A DNA stretch of 64,000 nucleotides from Desulforamulus aeronauticus DSM 10349. GTDB taxonomy: Bacteria > Bacillota > Desulfotomaculia > Desulfotomaculales > Desulfotomaculaceae. A program made the position numbers and the translations under genes. The DNA is taken from assembly GCF_900142375.1 (NCBI RefSeq), contig NZ_FRAR01000024.1:35211-99210 (forward strand), read 5' to 3'. Every line of letters begins with the position of its first letter. The stretch's first letter is position 1. The notes under the pieces are model-generated. The model ran no database searches and was not told the origin of the DNA. It saw nothing but the letters and a program-made list of their open reading frames with translations. Positions 8,966-18,708 of this stretch are shown here, piece after piece.

Positions 8966-9008
8966 ATAATCGCCTAGCACTTTTTAGAGTACTAGGCGAT
9001 TATCTTTT
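8966..9008 (+). terminator. Rho-independent terminator after mgtE
   Basis: A 12-bp perfect stem (ATAATCGCCTAG with CTAGGCGATTAT) encloses a loop of about 14 bases and is followed by CTTTT. It lies 45 bases after the mgtE stop and closes the upstream operon. Confidence 0.8.
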
Positions 9009-9124
9009 ACCATTTTTTCCTTTGAGTTTCATCCACATGATTATTTTGTCCCGAAGCAGATCATAAATTCGATATAATAAGATTACTTTATTATGGAAGG
9101 CTAATCAGAGAAGGGACATGCCAA

Positions 9125-9895
9125 ATGAAATTGTATAAACTGGATGCCATTATTTTGAAATCCCGAGATATGAGGGAAGCGGACAAAATACTTACCATAT
9201 ACTCTATACAAAGGGGAAAACAGAGGGTTGTAGCTCATGGTGCAGCCAAACCAACCAGCCGTAAAAGAGGGGCGGTGCAGCCCTTTTGTTACTCTTCTCT
9301 TATGATGCACCAAGGTAGGGAACTGGACTCGATCAGTCAGGCTGAATTAAAAGAAGGTTTTGCAGACCTAAGAGTAGACCTGGATCGACTAACGGCAGCG
9401 GCTTACCTGGCAGAACTGACCGACAACTTTGTGGGGGAAGGGGAGGCGAATCAGGAGCTTTTCGCCTTACTACTAAGTACCCTCTATCTTCTAGCGGCGG
9501 GTGACGTGGAGATGACCTTACGTGCCTTTGAGGCTCGCTTGCTGCTGCTGGCGGGTCTTCAGCCAGAATTAAACAGTTGTAACCATTGCGGTGTCCCGTT
9601 TAAAGAAACCAAGGTTTGGTTTGGTAGCGAGCAGGGTGCATTACTTTGTCAGGGCTGTGCCGCACAGGAAAAAAAGGTGGCTGCTTTTAGTCGAGGAACC
9701 TTGGAAGTAATGAAGACCTTATATCGCTTCGAACTGACAAAACTACAGCAACTTAAGGTTTCAGAGCTATTAAGAAAGGAGCTCAATCTATTATTACGGG
9801 CTTATCTGGAATTTCACCTGGAAAAAAGACTTAAAACCATAGAATTCTTGGATAGATTGAATAAGAATAGGGCACAAGAGGGTACAAATATATAG
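9125..9895 (+). CDS. recO: DNA repair protein RecO
   Basis: A 256-residue RecO, the recombination mediator that works with RecF/RecR to load RecA onto SSB-coated DNA. It has an N-terminal OB fold (residues 1-80, starting MKLYKLDAIILKSRDMREAD), then a helical domain. The four-cysteine zinc module CNHC...LCQGC lies near 153-178. AGAAGGG precedes ATG 9125. A weak TATAAT at 9073-9078 may be its -10 box, but no good -35 is seen at the right spacing. The era-recO neighbourhood is conserved. Confidence 0.93.
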   Translation: MKLYKLDAIILKSRDMREADKILTIYSIQRGKQRVVAHGAAKPTSRKRGAVQPFCYSSLMMHQGRELDSISQAELKEGFADLRVDLDRLTAAAYLAELTDNFVGEGEANQELFALLLSTLYLLAAGDVEMTLRAFEARLLLLAGLQPELNSCNHCGVPFKETKVWFGSEQGALLCQGCAAQEKKVAAFSRGTLEVMKTLYRFELTKLQQLKVSELLRKELNLLLRAYLEFHLEKRLKTIEFLDRLNKNRAQEGTNI

Positions 9896-9922
9896 TAAGG
9901 AATTCAAGGGAGGTATGATCCG

Positions 9923-10381
9923 GTGACAAGTGAACTGGAAAAAATAGACCTTTTACGGGCGAGGCTGGGTGTTGGCTATAAGGAGGCCAAAGAAGCCTTA
10001 GACGAAGCAGAGGGTGATGTGGTGCAAGCCCTCATCAGCTTGGAAGAAAGAAGTAAGCACTGGAATGAAAAACTACATGGCAGAATCCATGGCAAGGGCA
10101 ATGAAGTTGTGGGCCAACTGAAGACCCTGTTTGAAAAGGGGCAAAAGACGAAAATAAAAATTAAGAAAGAAGATAACACCGTGGCCGAGATACCTGCTAC
10201 TGTAGGGGCCCTAGGAGTTTTGGGAGCCATAGCCAGCACACCCATTCTGATTGTTGGTGCACTGGGGACCATAGCTGGCTTAGCCAATAATTATCGCTTA
10301 GAATTTGATGACCGGAAGGATAATTGGGAACCGGAAATTGTGGTCCCGGATGAAACCGATAACGACTCTAGTAAACACTAA
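9923..10381 (+). CDS. UBA-like/DUF4342 domain protein
   Basis: A 152-residue protein starting with GTG 9923 behind GGGAGG. The N-terminal 45 residues (LLRARLGVGYKEAKEALDEAEGDVVQAL) have the UBA/TS-N fold pattern seen at the N terminus of EF-Ts. Next comes a basic beta-rich DUF4342-like region, with a hydrophobic glycine-rich segment (GALGVLGAIASTPILIVGALG) near 93-115. The tail is acidic. The function of the family is unknown. It is probably co-transcribed with recO, 27 bases upstream. Confidence 0.75.
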   Translation: MTSELEKIDLLRARLGVGYKEAKEALDEAEGDVVQALISLEERSKHWNEKLHGRIHGKGNEVVGQLKTLFEKGQKTKIKIKKEDNTVAEIPATVGALGVLGAIASTPILIVGALGTIAGLANNYRLEFDDRKDNWEPEIVVPDETDNDSSKH

Positions 10382-10384
10382 GTA

Positions 10385-10413
10385 TTGACAACAAACAGCT
10401 CTTTTGGTAAATT
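10385..10413 (+). promoter_or_regulatory. Likely sigma-A promoter of the glyQS leader
   Basis: TTGACA at 10385-10390 is separated by 17 bases from TAAATT at 10408-10413, which has a TGG just upstream (extended -10 character). It is placed about 20-30 bases before the start of the T-box leader. Confidence 0.55.
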
Positions 10414-10429
10414 CTTTGATATATAGAAG

Positions 10430-10675
10430 AATTGTATTTGGCAATGAAGGAAAAAGTTATCTGGGATACTGTCTTTTACAGCGAGCCGGGGGGGTGTAAG
10501 CCGGTAAAGCAGTCCGGGTACGGGGGTTCCTGAGCCGCAGGGGGAAAGCTCCCATGAGGGGTGAGTAAAACCTGCAAGTAATTAAGGTGGGCTGCCGAGC
10601 AGCCAAACAGGGTGGAACCGCGGGATACTCTCCCGTCCCTGACGTTATGTCAGGGGCGGGAGTTTTTATTTTGTG
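10430..10675 (+). promoter_or_regulatory. Glycine T-box riboswitch leader
   Basis: A T-box leader that senses uncharged tRNA-Gly and controls glyQS by antitermination. The invariant T-box core TGGAACCGCG is at 10613-10622, inside AGGGTGGAACCGCGGG. A strong terminator follows it: CTCCCGTCCCTG (10630-10641) pairs with CAGGGGCGGGAG (10651-10662), then TTTTTATTTT. Upstream are stem I with GAGCCGGGGG and an AG-rich linker. Assignment to glycine rests on the downstream gene; I did not resolve the specifier codon with certainty. Confidence 0.93.
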
Positions 10676-10720
10676 TTTGCATTTTGCATACCATCCAGAT
10701 AATAACTGAAAGGTTAGTTT

Positions 10721-10930
10721 GGGTATGGTGTTATCCACCGCTCAACTCCATGCTCTGCGTCGACAGTACTAGGTTCACTCCAGACGGAATTGGGGTCGCC
10801 TCAACTCAACGTCCTGTTTCGGTTCGGCTAGCGCGCACGTCCTGTGCGCGCTCCCCCAATTCCGTCTTGCGTTCACCAAGTACTGTTACCGACGCTCCGC
10901 AAGTCGTTCGCTATGGAAAACACCATACCC
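10721..10930. repeat. 210-bp imperfect palindromic element between T-box and glyQ
   Basis: The two halves are reverse complements over several blocks. GGGTATGGTGTT (10721-10732) pairs with AACACCATACCC (10919-10930). CAGTACTAGGT (10764-10774) pairs with ACCAAGTACTG (10875-10885). AGACGGAATTGGGG (10782-10795) pairs with 10854-10867 exactly. GCGCGCAC (10831-10838) pairs with GTGCGCGC (10844-10851). It is more GC-rich than its surroundings, has no credible gene, and lies after the T-box terminator but before the glyQ ribosome binding site. It resembles an inserted MITE-like palindrome that would form a giant hairpin in the read-through mRNA. Confidence 0.75.
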
Positions 10931-10984
10931 CTGTGTCGTTCATTTTCCGTATTTCACAAAAACAAGTAATAGGAGGTAAAAACT

Positions 10985-11872
10985 TTGAACTTTCAAGAAT
11001 TAATCCTGGCCCTCAACAAATTCTGGGCCGAGCAAAACTGCATTATCCAGCAACCTTACGACATTGAAAAGGGTGCAGGTACCATGAATCCGGCTACCTT
11101 TTTGCGGGCCTTGGGGCCGGAACCCTGGCGAGTGGCCTATGTAGAACCTTCCCGTCGTCCTACGGATGGGCGTTACGGAGAAAATCCCAACCGTTTGCAA
11201 CACTACTTCCAATACCAAGTGATTCTTAAGCCCTCCCCGGACGATGTTATTCCTATTTATCTAGACTCGCTGCGGGCTATTGGCATTGATCCAGATAAAC
11301 ACGATATTCGCTTTGTGGAAGACAATTGGGAATCTCCTACCCTGGGAGCCTGGGGATTGGGGTGGGAGGTTTGGTTAGACGGTATGGAAGTTACCCAATT
11401 TACCTATTTCCAGCAATGCGGTGGCATCGATTGCCGTCCGGTCAGCGCAGAAATTACCTATGGATTAGAACGGCTAGCCATGTTTATTCAACAGAAGGAC
11501 AGCGTGTATGACATTATCTGGGTGGACGACATTACTTATGGGGATGTTTATCACCAAAACGAAGTGGAACAATCAGGCTACAACTTTGAAGTGTCCAATG
11601 CAGAAATGCTCTTTGACTTGTTTGATATGTATGAAACTGAGGCCAACAGCATTCTGGAAAAGGGTCTGGTACTGCCCGCCTACGACTACGTACTAAAGTG
11701 CTCCCATGCCTTCAATCTGCTGGATGCCCGAGGCGCCATCAGTGTATCCGAGCGTCAGGGCTTTATTGCCCGGGTACGGCAAATGGCTAGGGCTTGCGCC
11801 CATGCCTATGTGGAGCAGCGTGAAAAACTAGGATACCCCCTCTTGAAGAAAGGTGGCAAAAAGAATGGCTAA
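10985..11872 (+). CDS. glyQ: Glycyl-tRNA synthetase alpha subunit
   Basis: The 295-residue alpha subunit of the alpha2beta2 bacterial glycyl-tRNA synthetase, which holds the class II catalytic core. Class II motifs are visible ([22 protein letters not shown] and the [12 protein letters not shown] region). The TTG start at 10985 has AGGAGGT (10971-10977) at good spacing and gives the canonical MNFQELI. It overlaps the glyS start region. Expression depends on the upstream T-box. Confidence 0.96.
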   Translation: MNFQELILALNKFWAEQNCIIQQPYDIEKGAGTMNPATFLRALGPEPWRVAYVEPSRRPTDGRYGENPNRLQHYFQYQVILKPSPDDVIPIYLDSLRAIGIDPDKHDIRFVEDNWESPTLGAWGLGWEVWLDGMEVTQFTYFQQCGGIDCRPVSAEITYGLERLAMFIQQKDSVYDIIWVDDITYGDVYHQNEVEQSGYNFEVSNAEMLFDLFDMYETEANSILEKGLVLPAYDYVLKCSHAFNLLDARGAISVSERQGFIARVRQMARACAHAYVEQREKLGYPLLKKGGKKNG

Positions 11873-13952
11873 GGATTTTTTATTAGAAGTTGGTATAGAA
11901 GAAATGCCGGCCCGCTTTCTGGGTCCAGCTCTGGCACAATTAAAGGACTTGACCTCTAAAACTCTGCAAGAGCAAAGAATTGAACATGGCTCCATCGAAA
12001 CCTATGGCACCCCCCGTCGCTTGGTGCTTCACGTTAAGAATGTAGCAGAAAACCAAGCCTCTTTGGAAAAAGAAGTGAAGGGTCCGGCCAAAAAAGCTGC
12101 CTACGATGTAGATGGCAATCCTACCAAAGCCATCCAGGGTTTTCTACGTTCCCAGGGTGTAAACCTGGAAGATTTGGTGGTTCGCAATATTGGTCAAGTG
12201 GAATATCTATATGCTATTAAGCGGGAGGAAGGACGTCCCGCTGCCGAGGTGCTGGCCGAAATCTGCCCGGGGCTGATCACCGGCCTGCATTTTCCCAAGC
12301 CCATGCGCTGGGGTGATTTAGAGTTGCGTTTTGCCCGCCCCATTCGTTGGCTGCTCTGCCTTTTTGGTGAACAGGTCATTCCCTTTGAATTGGCCAACAT
12401 AAAATCCGATTGTTACACCTTTGGTCATCGCTTCTTAGCCACTGGGAACCTGCCTGTGGCCAATCCCGAGGATTATTTTACCAAGATTCGGGCGGCCTAT
12501 GTCCTGATCGACCCGGCAGAAAGAAAAGAACTTATCTGGCAGCAAGTGCAGGAATTGGCAGCGACCGAAGGTGGTAGGGTTGAAGAAGACGAAGACTTGT
12601 TAGATGAAATTACCAATATCATTGAATGGCCCTCAGCCCTCTGTGGTAGCTTTGATGCAGATTATTTGAAGCTTCCTGCTGCTGTACTGGTTACCCCCAT
12701 GCGGGAACACCAGCGTTACTTCCCTGTCTTGGGGTCGGACGGCAAACTATTAAATAAATTTATTGCCGTGCGGAATGGTACAAAGGATTACATTGAAATT
12801 GTTACCGCCGGTAATGAAAAGGTTTTACGAGCCCGTCTAGCCGATGCCGCCTTTTTCTTTGAGGAAGATTTAAAGCAGCCTTTGGCTAATAAAGTCAACG
12901 GTTTGAAAAAGGTTGTCTTCCTGGAAGGCTTAGGAACCATTGCCGACAAAGTAGATCGGATCGGTGCCTTGGCGGATCATTTAGCCGAGGAGCTGGGAGC
13001 TGATGAGCATCAGCGAGAAAAGGTACAGCGGGCCGCTCTGCTGGCTAAGGCCGACTTGGTTACCAACATGGTTTTTGAATTTCCTGAACTACAGGGTGAA
13101 ATGGGCCGCGAATATGCCCTGCGTAATGGCGAAGACAAGGAAGTGGCTGAAGCTATTTATGAACACTACCTACCGCGGAATGCCAGTGATCGTTTGCCGG
13201 CCAATCTGGCGGGTCGAGTTTTAAGTTTAGCCGATAAACTGGATAGCATTGTAGGTTGCTTTGCCATTGGTATTCAACCCACCGGTTCTCAGGACCCCTA
13301 TGCTCTGCGTCGTCAGGCTTTGGGTATTTGCCACATACTAATCGAAGGAAGAAGCCACCTCTCCTTACGAGAACTTATCGCCTGGGCCTACCAGGGTTAC
13401 AGCGAAGGTGTCGAACTAAAACATGATTTAGATCAAGTAACCTCCGAGATTGAAGAGTTCTTTAAGCAAAGAGTAAAGGGTATCTTACATGATCGGGGGC
13501 TTTCCTACGATACCGTGGATGCCGTGCTGGCTGTCGGCTTTGATGACATCGCAGATGTGCTGGACAGAGGACTGGCTGTGGCTGCATTCCGGGAATTACC
13601 CGCCTTTGCTGCGCTTATGACAGCCTTTAACCGGGCCAATAATCTGGCCAAACACGCTGCCGGTTTCGCGGTCCAGGAAGCCTACTTGGAGCACCCCTCT
13701 GAGCAGGAGTTATACAGCCGTCTGATGGCTCTACAGCAAGCCGTACAACCACTGTTACAGAGTCGCGATTATGCGGCGGTACTGCAGCAGGTTGCCACCA
13801 TTCAGAAGTCGCTGGATGCCTTCTTTGAGAGTGTGATGGTGATGGTAGAAGATGAAAATATCAAAAACAATCGTTTAGCGTTATTAAAAAGCCTGGTTGA
13901 ATTGAGTAAAAGTGTGGCAGATTTCTCAAAAGTTGTTGTTGAGGTTAAATAA
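11865..13952 (+). CDS. glyS: Glycyl-tRNA synthetase beta subunit
   Basis: A 695-residue beta subunit that binds tRNA-Gly and is required for aminoacylation by GlyQ. ATG 11865 gives the family N terminus [18 protein letters not shown] and has AAAGGTGG at the right distance. An in-frame GTG at 11853 lies inside that ribosome binding site and is unlikely. The body has an HD-like domain and a C-terminal anticodon-binding-like domain. It overlaps the end of glyQ by eight bases. Confidence 0.95.
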   Translation: MAKDFLLEVGIEEMPARFLGPALAQLKDLTSKTLQEQRIEHGSIETYGTPRRLVLHVKNVAENQASLEKEVKGPAKKAAYDVDGNPTKAIQGFLRSQGVNLEDLVVRNIGQVEYLYAIKREEGRPAAEVLAEICPGLITGLHFPKPMRWGDLELRFARPIRWLLCLFGEQVIPFELANIKSDCYTFGHRFLATGNLPVANPEDYFTKIRAAYVLIDPAERKELIWQQVQELAATEGGRVEEDEDLLDEITNIIEWPSALCGSFDADYLKLPAAVLVTPMREHQRYFPVLGSDGKLLNKFIAVRNGTKDYIEIVTAGNEKVLRARLADAAFFFEEDLKQPLANKVNGLKKVVFLEGLGTIADKVDRIGALADHLAEELGADEHQREKVQRAALLAKADLVTNMVFEFPELQGEMGREYALRNGEDKEVAEAIYEHYLPRNASDRLPANLAGRVLSLADKLDSIVGCFAIGIQPTGSQDPYALRRQALGICHILIEGRSHLSLRELIAWAYQGYSEGVELKHDLDQVTSEIEEFFKQRVKGILHDRGLSYDTVDAVLAVGFDDIADVLDRGLAVAAFRELPAFAALMTAFNRANNLAKHAAGFAVQEAYLEHPSEQELYSRLMALQQAVQPLLQSRDYAAVLQQVATIQKSLDAFFESVMVMVEDENIKNNRLALLKSLVELSKSVADFSKVVVEVK

Positions 13953-13998
13953 TTTTAAAAATAGGTAAAAAAATTTCGTAAAAGTAAGGATTTTTTTC

Positions 13999-14026
13999 TT
14001 GAAATGTACTATATTATAAGTATCAT
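13999..14026 (+). promoter_or_regulatory. Possible promoter of the ccpN-like operon
   Basis: TTGAAA (13999-14004), a 16-base spacer and TATCAT (14021-14026) lie in a very AT-rich spacer 45 bases before the chosen ATG. The match is moderate. Confidence 0.4.
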
Positions 14027-14070
14027 ATTGATTAAATAGTATGTCACATTTAACGGTTGGGGGTGAGGGG

Positions 14071-14706
14071 ATGGATCTTTCCCAAAGACAGGAAACCATT
14101 ATAGAGATTGTTAAAAATCATGGCCCCATCACCGGTGAGCAAATTGCAGAGCAGCTCAACCTAACCAGAGCTACCCTAAGACCGGATCTATCTATTTTAA
14201 CCATGGCCGGCTTGTTGGAGGCTCGACCGAGGGTAGGATATTTTTACAGCGGCAAAACCACCGACCGAGTTTTGGCCGACAAAATTACCCGCTTTAAGGT
14301 GGGTGATGTTAAGTCCGTGCCCATCGTGATACCTGAGAGCTGTACAGTCTATGATGCAGTGGTCACCATGTTTATTGAAGATGTGGGAACTCTCTATGTA
14401 GTCCGGGAAGGTGGTCTGCTGGAGGGTGTGGTTTCCCGGAAAGACTTGTTAAAGACCACCCTGGGTGGTCATGACATTCACAAACTACCGATCAGTGTTA
14501 TTATGACTCGGATGCCTAACGTCCACATGACCCTAGAAAATGATTCGGTTTGGTTGGCAGCTGGCAAGCTGTTAAGCCATGAAGTGGACTCTCTTCCGGT
14601 AGTAAGAGCGGTGTCAGGAACCAATGAGAAAGAATATGAAGTGGTCGGTAGATTTTCAAAGACCAATCTAACCCGGATTTTTGTGGAGTTGGGTGAAGGG
14701 TCTTGA
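14071..14706 (+). CDS. ccpN: CcpN-like HTH-CBS transcriptional regulator
   Basis: About 211 residues: an N-terminal winged HTH ([31 protein letters not shown] pattern), then two CBS domains (about 75-195). This is the architecture of CcpN (YqzB), which represses gluconeogenic genes and senses nucleotides through the CBS pair. ATG 14071 directly follows GGGGGTGAGGGG. The upstream ATG at 14041 has no ribosome binding site. It precedes the PDRP gene and ppdK, the same pairing as yqzB-yqfL in Bacillus. A role in PEP/pyruvate control is therefore likely. Confidence 0.85.
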   Translation: MDLSQRQETIIEIVKNHGPITGEQIAEQLNLTRATLRPDLSILTMAGLLEARPRVGYFYSGKTTDRVLADKITRFKVGDVKSVPIVIPESCTVYDAVVTMFIEDVGTLYVVREGGLLEGVVSRKDLLKTTLGGHDIHKLPISVIMTRMPNVHMTLENDSVWLAAGKLLSHEVDSLPVVRAVSGTNEKEYEVVGRFSKTNLTRIFVELGEGS

Positions 14707-14719
14707 GGAGGGATTAGCC

Positions 14720-15559
14720 TTGATTGCACCAAAGGATGATAATCCGGTAGTCTATATTGTTTCTGATTCCATTGGTGAAACAGCGGAATTGGTAGCCAAA
14801 GCGGCAGTTAGCCAGTTCAACGGAGGGAACGTGCAAATTCGGCGGGTTCCTTATGTCAATGACCCTCAGGATATAGTAGATGTTGTAGATGAGGCTCAGG
14901 GACAGAATTGTATTATCGCTTTTACCTTGGTGTTGCCAGAACTTAGAGAGGTTTTGGTAAGGGAAGCAGATCGACATCATATACCGACCGTGGATATCAT
15001 GGGGCCCTTTTTGGATTCTCTTACTCTTATTACCTCCGGTCCACCTAAACTAGAACCAGGATTGGTGCGTAAATTAGATGAGGAATATTTTCGCCGTGTA
15101 GAAGCCATTGAGTTTGCTGTTAAATACGACGATGGCAAAGATCCTCGGGGGATTTTGCGAGCAGACCTAGTACTTTTAGGGGTATCTCGCACTTCCAAAA
15201 CGCCGCTTAGCATGTATCTGGCCAACAAACGCATTAAAGCAGCTAACGTACCCTTAGTACCAGAGGTGGCGCCGCCCCAGGAAATCTTTAACCTACCTCC
15301 TTATAAGGCCGTGGGTTTAACCATTAAACCACAACAGCTAAATGTAATACGAACCGAGCGTCTAAAAACCCTGGGACTCACTTCCCACGCAGATTATGCC
15401 AGCCACGAACGTATCTTAAAAGAGTTGGAATACGCAGAAGGCATCATGAAACGTGTGGGTTGCCCGATCATTGATGTAACCAACAAGGCAGTGGAAGAAA
15501 CCGCCAGTAAAGTACTGGAAATTTACTACCGTGGTGAAAGACAAAGAGCTGAGAAGTGA
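14720..15559 (+). CDS. yqfL: Pyruvate, phosphate dikinase regulatory protein (PDRP, YqfL)
   Basis: A 279-residue PDRP/PSRP-family enzyme, a bifunctional ADP-dependent Ser/Thr kinase and Pi-dependent pyrophosphorylase that switches PPDK off and on. The N-terminal [17 protein letters not shown] and the P-loop-like [15 protein letters not shown] (from about residue 154) are hallmarks. The TTG at 14720 is preferred because GAGGAGGG (14705-14712) sits seven bases away. Longer in-frame starts inside ccpN have no site. Its expected target, ppdK, is 155 bases downstream. Confidence 0.93.
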   Translation: MIAPKDDNPVVYIVSDSIGETAELVAKAAVSQFNGGNVQIRRVPYVNDPQDIVDVVDEAQGQNCIIAFTLVLPELREVLVREADRHHIPTVDIMGPFLDSLTLITSGPPKLEPGLVRKLDEEYFRRVEAIEFAVKYDDGKDPRGILRADLVLLGVSRTSKTPLSMYLANKRIKAANVPLVPEVAPPQEIFNLPPYKAVGLTIKPQQLNVIRTERLKTLGLTSHADYASHERILKELEYAEGIMKRVGCPIIDVTNKAVEETASKVLEIYYRGERQRAEK

Positions 15560-15692
15560 GAAGTTATAAATTATAGAAATAAAAAAGAGGCGGGGTACTT
15601 ATAGAGTGATTTGTGGAACCAGGAGGCAATTCGGCTTGCCCGAATTGCTTCTAAAAGTCCATCTTTCACCTCTCACTTCTTGTCTCTCAATA
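15551..15692. repeat. Inverted-repeat spacer between PDRP gene and ppdK
   Basis: GAAGTGAGAAG near 15552 is mirrored by CTCTCACTTCTTG near 15672. Inside, GGCAATTCGG and CCGAATTGCT (about 15624-15650) form a second hairpin. There is no T-run, so it is not a clear terminator. PDRP and ppdK may still be co-transcribed through it. Confidence 0.45.
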
Positions 15693-15713
15693 ATTTAGGG
15701 AGGGAATTTTCTG

Positions 15714-18368
15714 GTGAGCAAAAAATTTGTCTATGCTTTTTCCGAAGGTAAAGCAGAAATGAAAGGACTCTTAGGGGGTAAGGGTGCTAACCTGGCTGAG
15801 ATGACCAACATTGGTCTGCCGGTGCCTCCGGGATTTACCATTACCACCGAAGCCTGCAAAGAGTTTTATGTGGCCGGACGTCAATTTCCTGTTGGCATGG
15901 AACAGGAAGTGGAAGAAAAGGTAGCTTGGTTAGAGCAAACTCTGGGCAAAAAATTTGGTGATCCCAATGGCCCGCTTTTGGTATCAGTTCGCTCCGGAGC
16001 GGTTGTTTCTATGCCTGGTATGATGGATACGGTACTTAACCTGGGACTTAATGACCAAACCGTTATTGGTCTAGCTGCCAGCAGTGGCAATGCCCGTTGG
16101 GCTTACGATTGCTATCGCCGTTTTATCCAAATGTTTGGTAACGTAGTACTGGATATCGAGCATCATAAATTCGAAGGTGTTTTAGAAGACCAAAAATATA
16201 AAAGAAATGTCCAATTTGATAATAAACTGACTGCTGAAGATTGGCAGGAAGTGATTGAGAAATATAAATTTATTGTTCGCAAGGAGACCGGCAAAGACTT
16301 TCCCCAGGAACCCCGGGAACAACTGTATCAGGCTATTTATGCGGTGTTCAATTCCTGGGAAAACGACCGTGCTATTATCTATCGCAAAATCCACAAGATT
16401 TCTGACGACCTCGGCACCGCCGTTAACGTGCAAGCGATGGTATTTGGTAACATGGGTGACGACTGCGGTACCGGCGTAGCCTTTACACGTAACCCCTCCA
16501 CTGGAGAAAAGCTGCTCTACGGTGAATTTCTCACCAACGCCCAGGGGGAAGATGTGGTGGCCGGCATTCGTACGCCTCAGCCCATTGCCAAACTGGCAGA
16601 GGAAATGCCGGAAGTTTTCCAGCAATTTGACCGTACTTGCACCTTGCTGGAAAACCACTATAACGATATGCAAGATATCGAATTTACCATTGAGAAGAAT
16701 AAACTTTGGATGCTGCAGACCCGTAACGGCAAGCGCACTGCCCAAGCTGCCATTCGCATTGCCGTAGAGATGGTAGAAGAAGGAATCATTACCAAAGAGA
16801 CTGCCATCACCCGGGTAGATCCTGCCCAACTGGATCAGCTACTACACCGCCGCATCGACCCTAATGCTAAAATTGATGCAGTGGCCAAAGGCTTACCGGC
16901 TTCCCCTGGCTCCGCCTGTGGTGAAGTAGTCTTCGATGCCGATCTGGCAGAAAAGCTTAACGAACAGGGACACAAGGTTATCCTGGTGGGTACCGAGACT
17001 ACGCCCGATGATATTCACGGCATGGTGGCGGCCCAAGGTATCCTAACTTCCCGGGGCGGCATGACCAGTCACGCTGCTGTGGTGGCCCGGGGTATGGGTA
17101 AACCTTGCGTTTGTGGCTGTGAAGCCATTAAAATTGATCATGAGAACAGACAGTTTACCATTGGTACGATTGTTGTTAAAGATAGAGAAGTGATCTCCAT
17201 TGATGGCTCCACCGGCCAAGTGATCCTGGGTGAAGTACCCATGATTGAGCCGGAACTGTCCAAGGAGTTTCAAAGATTACTGCAGTGGGCTGATGAAATT
17301 CGTACTCTGGGTGTCAGGGCCAACGCGGATAATCCCGAGGATGCTACCAAGTCCAGAGAGTTTGGTGCCGAGGGTATTGGCTTAACCCGTACTGAGCACA
17401 TGTTTATGGCTTTGGATCGTCTCCCCATTGTTCAGAAAATGATTTTGGCTGCCGATATCGAAGAAAGGGCCGAAGCCCTGGCCCAATTGCTGCCCATGCA
17501 AGAAGAAGACTTCTACGGTATTCTAAAGGCTATGGACGGTCTGCCTGTTTGCATTCGTTTGTTGGATCCTCCACTCCATGAGTTCATGCCTAATGCGGAA
17601 GAACTATCGGTGGAAATTACCAAATTAAAGCTTACCGGCGGCAGTGAGGCAGAAATCAAGCATAAGGAGGAACTGCTACGTAAGGTTCGCTCTCTATCTG
17701 AGTTTAACCCCATGCTGGGCCACCGGGGCTGCCGCTTAGGCATCACCTGGCCGGAAGTGTATGCTATGCAAGCCCAGGCTATCTTCCAGGCTACCGCACG
17801 GCTGGTTAAGGAAGGGTATCATGTGGGGCCTGAAGTGGAAATTCCTCTGGTTATCGACGTAAAAGAACTAATCTACCTGCGTGAGCTGGTAGAGAAGGTG
17901 GCTGAAGAAGTGAAGCAAGCCACCGGTGTTGATTTCCACTACGGTGTAGGCACTATGATTGAAGTACCAAGGGCAGCCCTGCTGGCTGATGAAATAGCCG
18001 AACGGTCAGAATTTATTACCTTCGGTACCAATGACCTGACCCAGACAGCCCTAGGTTTCTCCAGGGACGACGCGGAAGGTAAATTCCTACCACCTTACAT
18101 TGAAAAGAAAATCCTCAGCGACAACCCCTTTATCGTACTAGATCGTAAAGGTGTAGGGAAACTGATGCAGTGGGCAGTGGATCACGCTCGACGGGTGAAA
18201 CCGGAGATTTCTATCGGTATCTGCGGTGAGCATGGTGGCGAGCCTAACTCCATTGAATTTTGCCACTCCATCGGTCTAACCTTTGTTAGTTGCTCTCCTT
18301 ACAGAGTACCGATCGCCCGTTTGGCAGCTGCTCAGGCAGCAGTAAGCAATAAAGGCCAATCGAAGTAG
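15714..18368 (+). CDS. ppdK: Pyruvate, phosphate dikinase
   Basis: An 884-residue PPDK interconverting pyruvate + ATP + Pi and PEP + AMP + PPi. It has the N-terminal ATP-grasp domain (GGKGANLAEM, SVRSGAVVSMPGMMDTVLNLG). The central phosphohistidine domain has catalytic H453 in GGMTSHAAVVARGMGK; T451 two residues before is the site that PDRP phosphorylates in this family. The C-terminal PEP/pyruvate TIM barrel has GTNDLTQTALGFSRDD. GTG start behind AGGGAGGG. The last residues (KGQSK) coincide with an intergenic repeat box (18349-18369). Confidence 0.96.
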   Translation: MSKKFVYAFSEGKAEMKGLLGGKGANLAEMTNIGLPVPPGFTITTEACKEFYVAGRQFPVGMEQEVEEKVAWLEQTLGKKFGDPNGPLLVSVRSGAVVSMPGMMDTVLNLGLNDQTVIGLAASSGNARWAYDCYRRFIQMFGNVVLDIEHHKFEGVLEDQKYKRNVQFDNKLTAEDWQEVIEKYKFIVRKETGKDFPQEPREQLYQAIYAVFNSWENDRAIIYRKIHKISDDLGTAVNVQAMVFGNMGDDCGTGVAFTRNPSTGEKLLYGEFLTNAQGEDVVAGIRTPQPIAKLAEEMPEVFQQFDRTCTLLENHYNDMQDIEFTIEKNKLWMLQTRNGKRTAQAAIRIAVEMVEEGIITKETAITRVDPAQLDQLLHRRIDPNAKIDAVAKGLPASPGSACGEVVFDADLAEKLNEQGHKVILVGTETTPDDIHGMVAAQGILTSRGGMTSHAAVVARGMGKPCVCGCEAIKIDHENRQFTIGTIVVKDREVISIDGSTGQVILGEVPMIEPELSKEFQRLLQWADEIRTLGVRANADNPEDATKSREFGAEGIGLTRTEHMFMALDRLPIVQKMILAADIEERAEALAQLLPMQEEDFYGILKAMDGLPVCIRLLDPPLHEFMPNAEELSVEITKLKLTGGSEAEIKHKEELLRKVRSLSEFNPMLGHRGCRLGITWPEVYAMQAQAIFQATARLVKEGYHVGPEVEIPLVIDVKELIYLRELVEKVAEEVKQATGVDFHYGVGTMIEVPRAALLADEIAERSEFITFGTNDLTQTALGFSRDDAEGKFLPPYIEKKILSDNPFIVLDRKGVGKLMQWAVDHARRVKPEISIGICGEHGGEPNSIEFCHSIGLTFVSCSPYRVPIARLAAAQAAVSNKGQSK

Positions 18369-18369
18369 C
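18349..18369 (+). repeat. CCAATCGAA box, copy overlapping ppdK stop
   Basis: GGCCAATCGAAGTAG at the ppdK stop matches boxes at 20811-20825, 22131-22152, 33201-33228 and, more weakly, 33681-33700. Each is followed within about 40-70 bases by a T-tailed hairpin of unrelated sequence. Confidence 0.45.
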
Positions 18370-18411
18370 TTATATATCAAGGGTTTGATGGATTTAGTAT
18401 AAAATAAAGCA

Positions 18412-18457
18412 AGGGTATTATTTCTTAGTAATTTAAGAGATAATACCCTGTTTTTTA
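18412..18457 (+). terminator. Terminator after ppdK
   Basis: AGGGTATTAT plus TCTTA pairs with TAAGA plus ATAATACCCT, followed by GTTTTTT. The preceding TAGTATAAAATA resembles the sequence before the terminator at 22214. Confidence 0.8.
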
Positions 18458-18708
18458 TAGTTTTATTGTGAAGTAGTATCATTTTAGTTTAGTCAGGAAA
18501 CTCGTAAAACCGGGAATAATCACCTAATAAGGACGAGAATATCTAGATGCAAGTTTATGGTGCTTTATAGAGATTTGTTACAATAGCAAAAGGATTTACA
18601 CGACCCGAATAATAATATATGATCGTTATTTACAAAGACCATAACAACGACATATAAAATGATTATGAACAAAAGTCACTATTCTCTAATTACACTGGAG
18701 GTTTAGCA
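18458..18708. other. AT-rich spacer before the trmO-like gene
   Basis: No open frame of note. It contains the palindromic-looking pair ATGATCGTTATTTAC / CATAACAACGAC and TATAAAATG near 18653-18661, which may be a promoter -10. Nothing else is recognisable. Confidence 0.3.

Noticed and set aside
10612..11067. 151-codon plus-strand open frame across the T-box terminator
   Set aside because: It spans the terminator, the palindromic element and the glyQ start in another frame, so it is an artefact of the GC-rich palindrome.
16182..16829. 215-codon open frame on the minus strand
   Set aside because: Lies wholly inside ppdK, antisense, with no recognisable domain.
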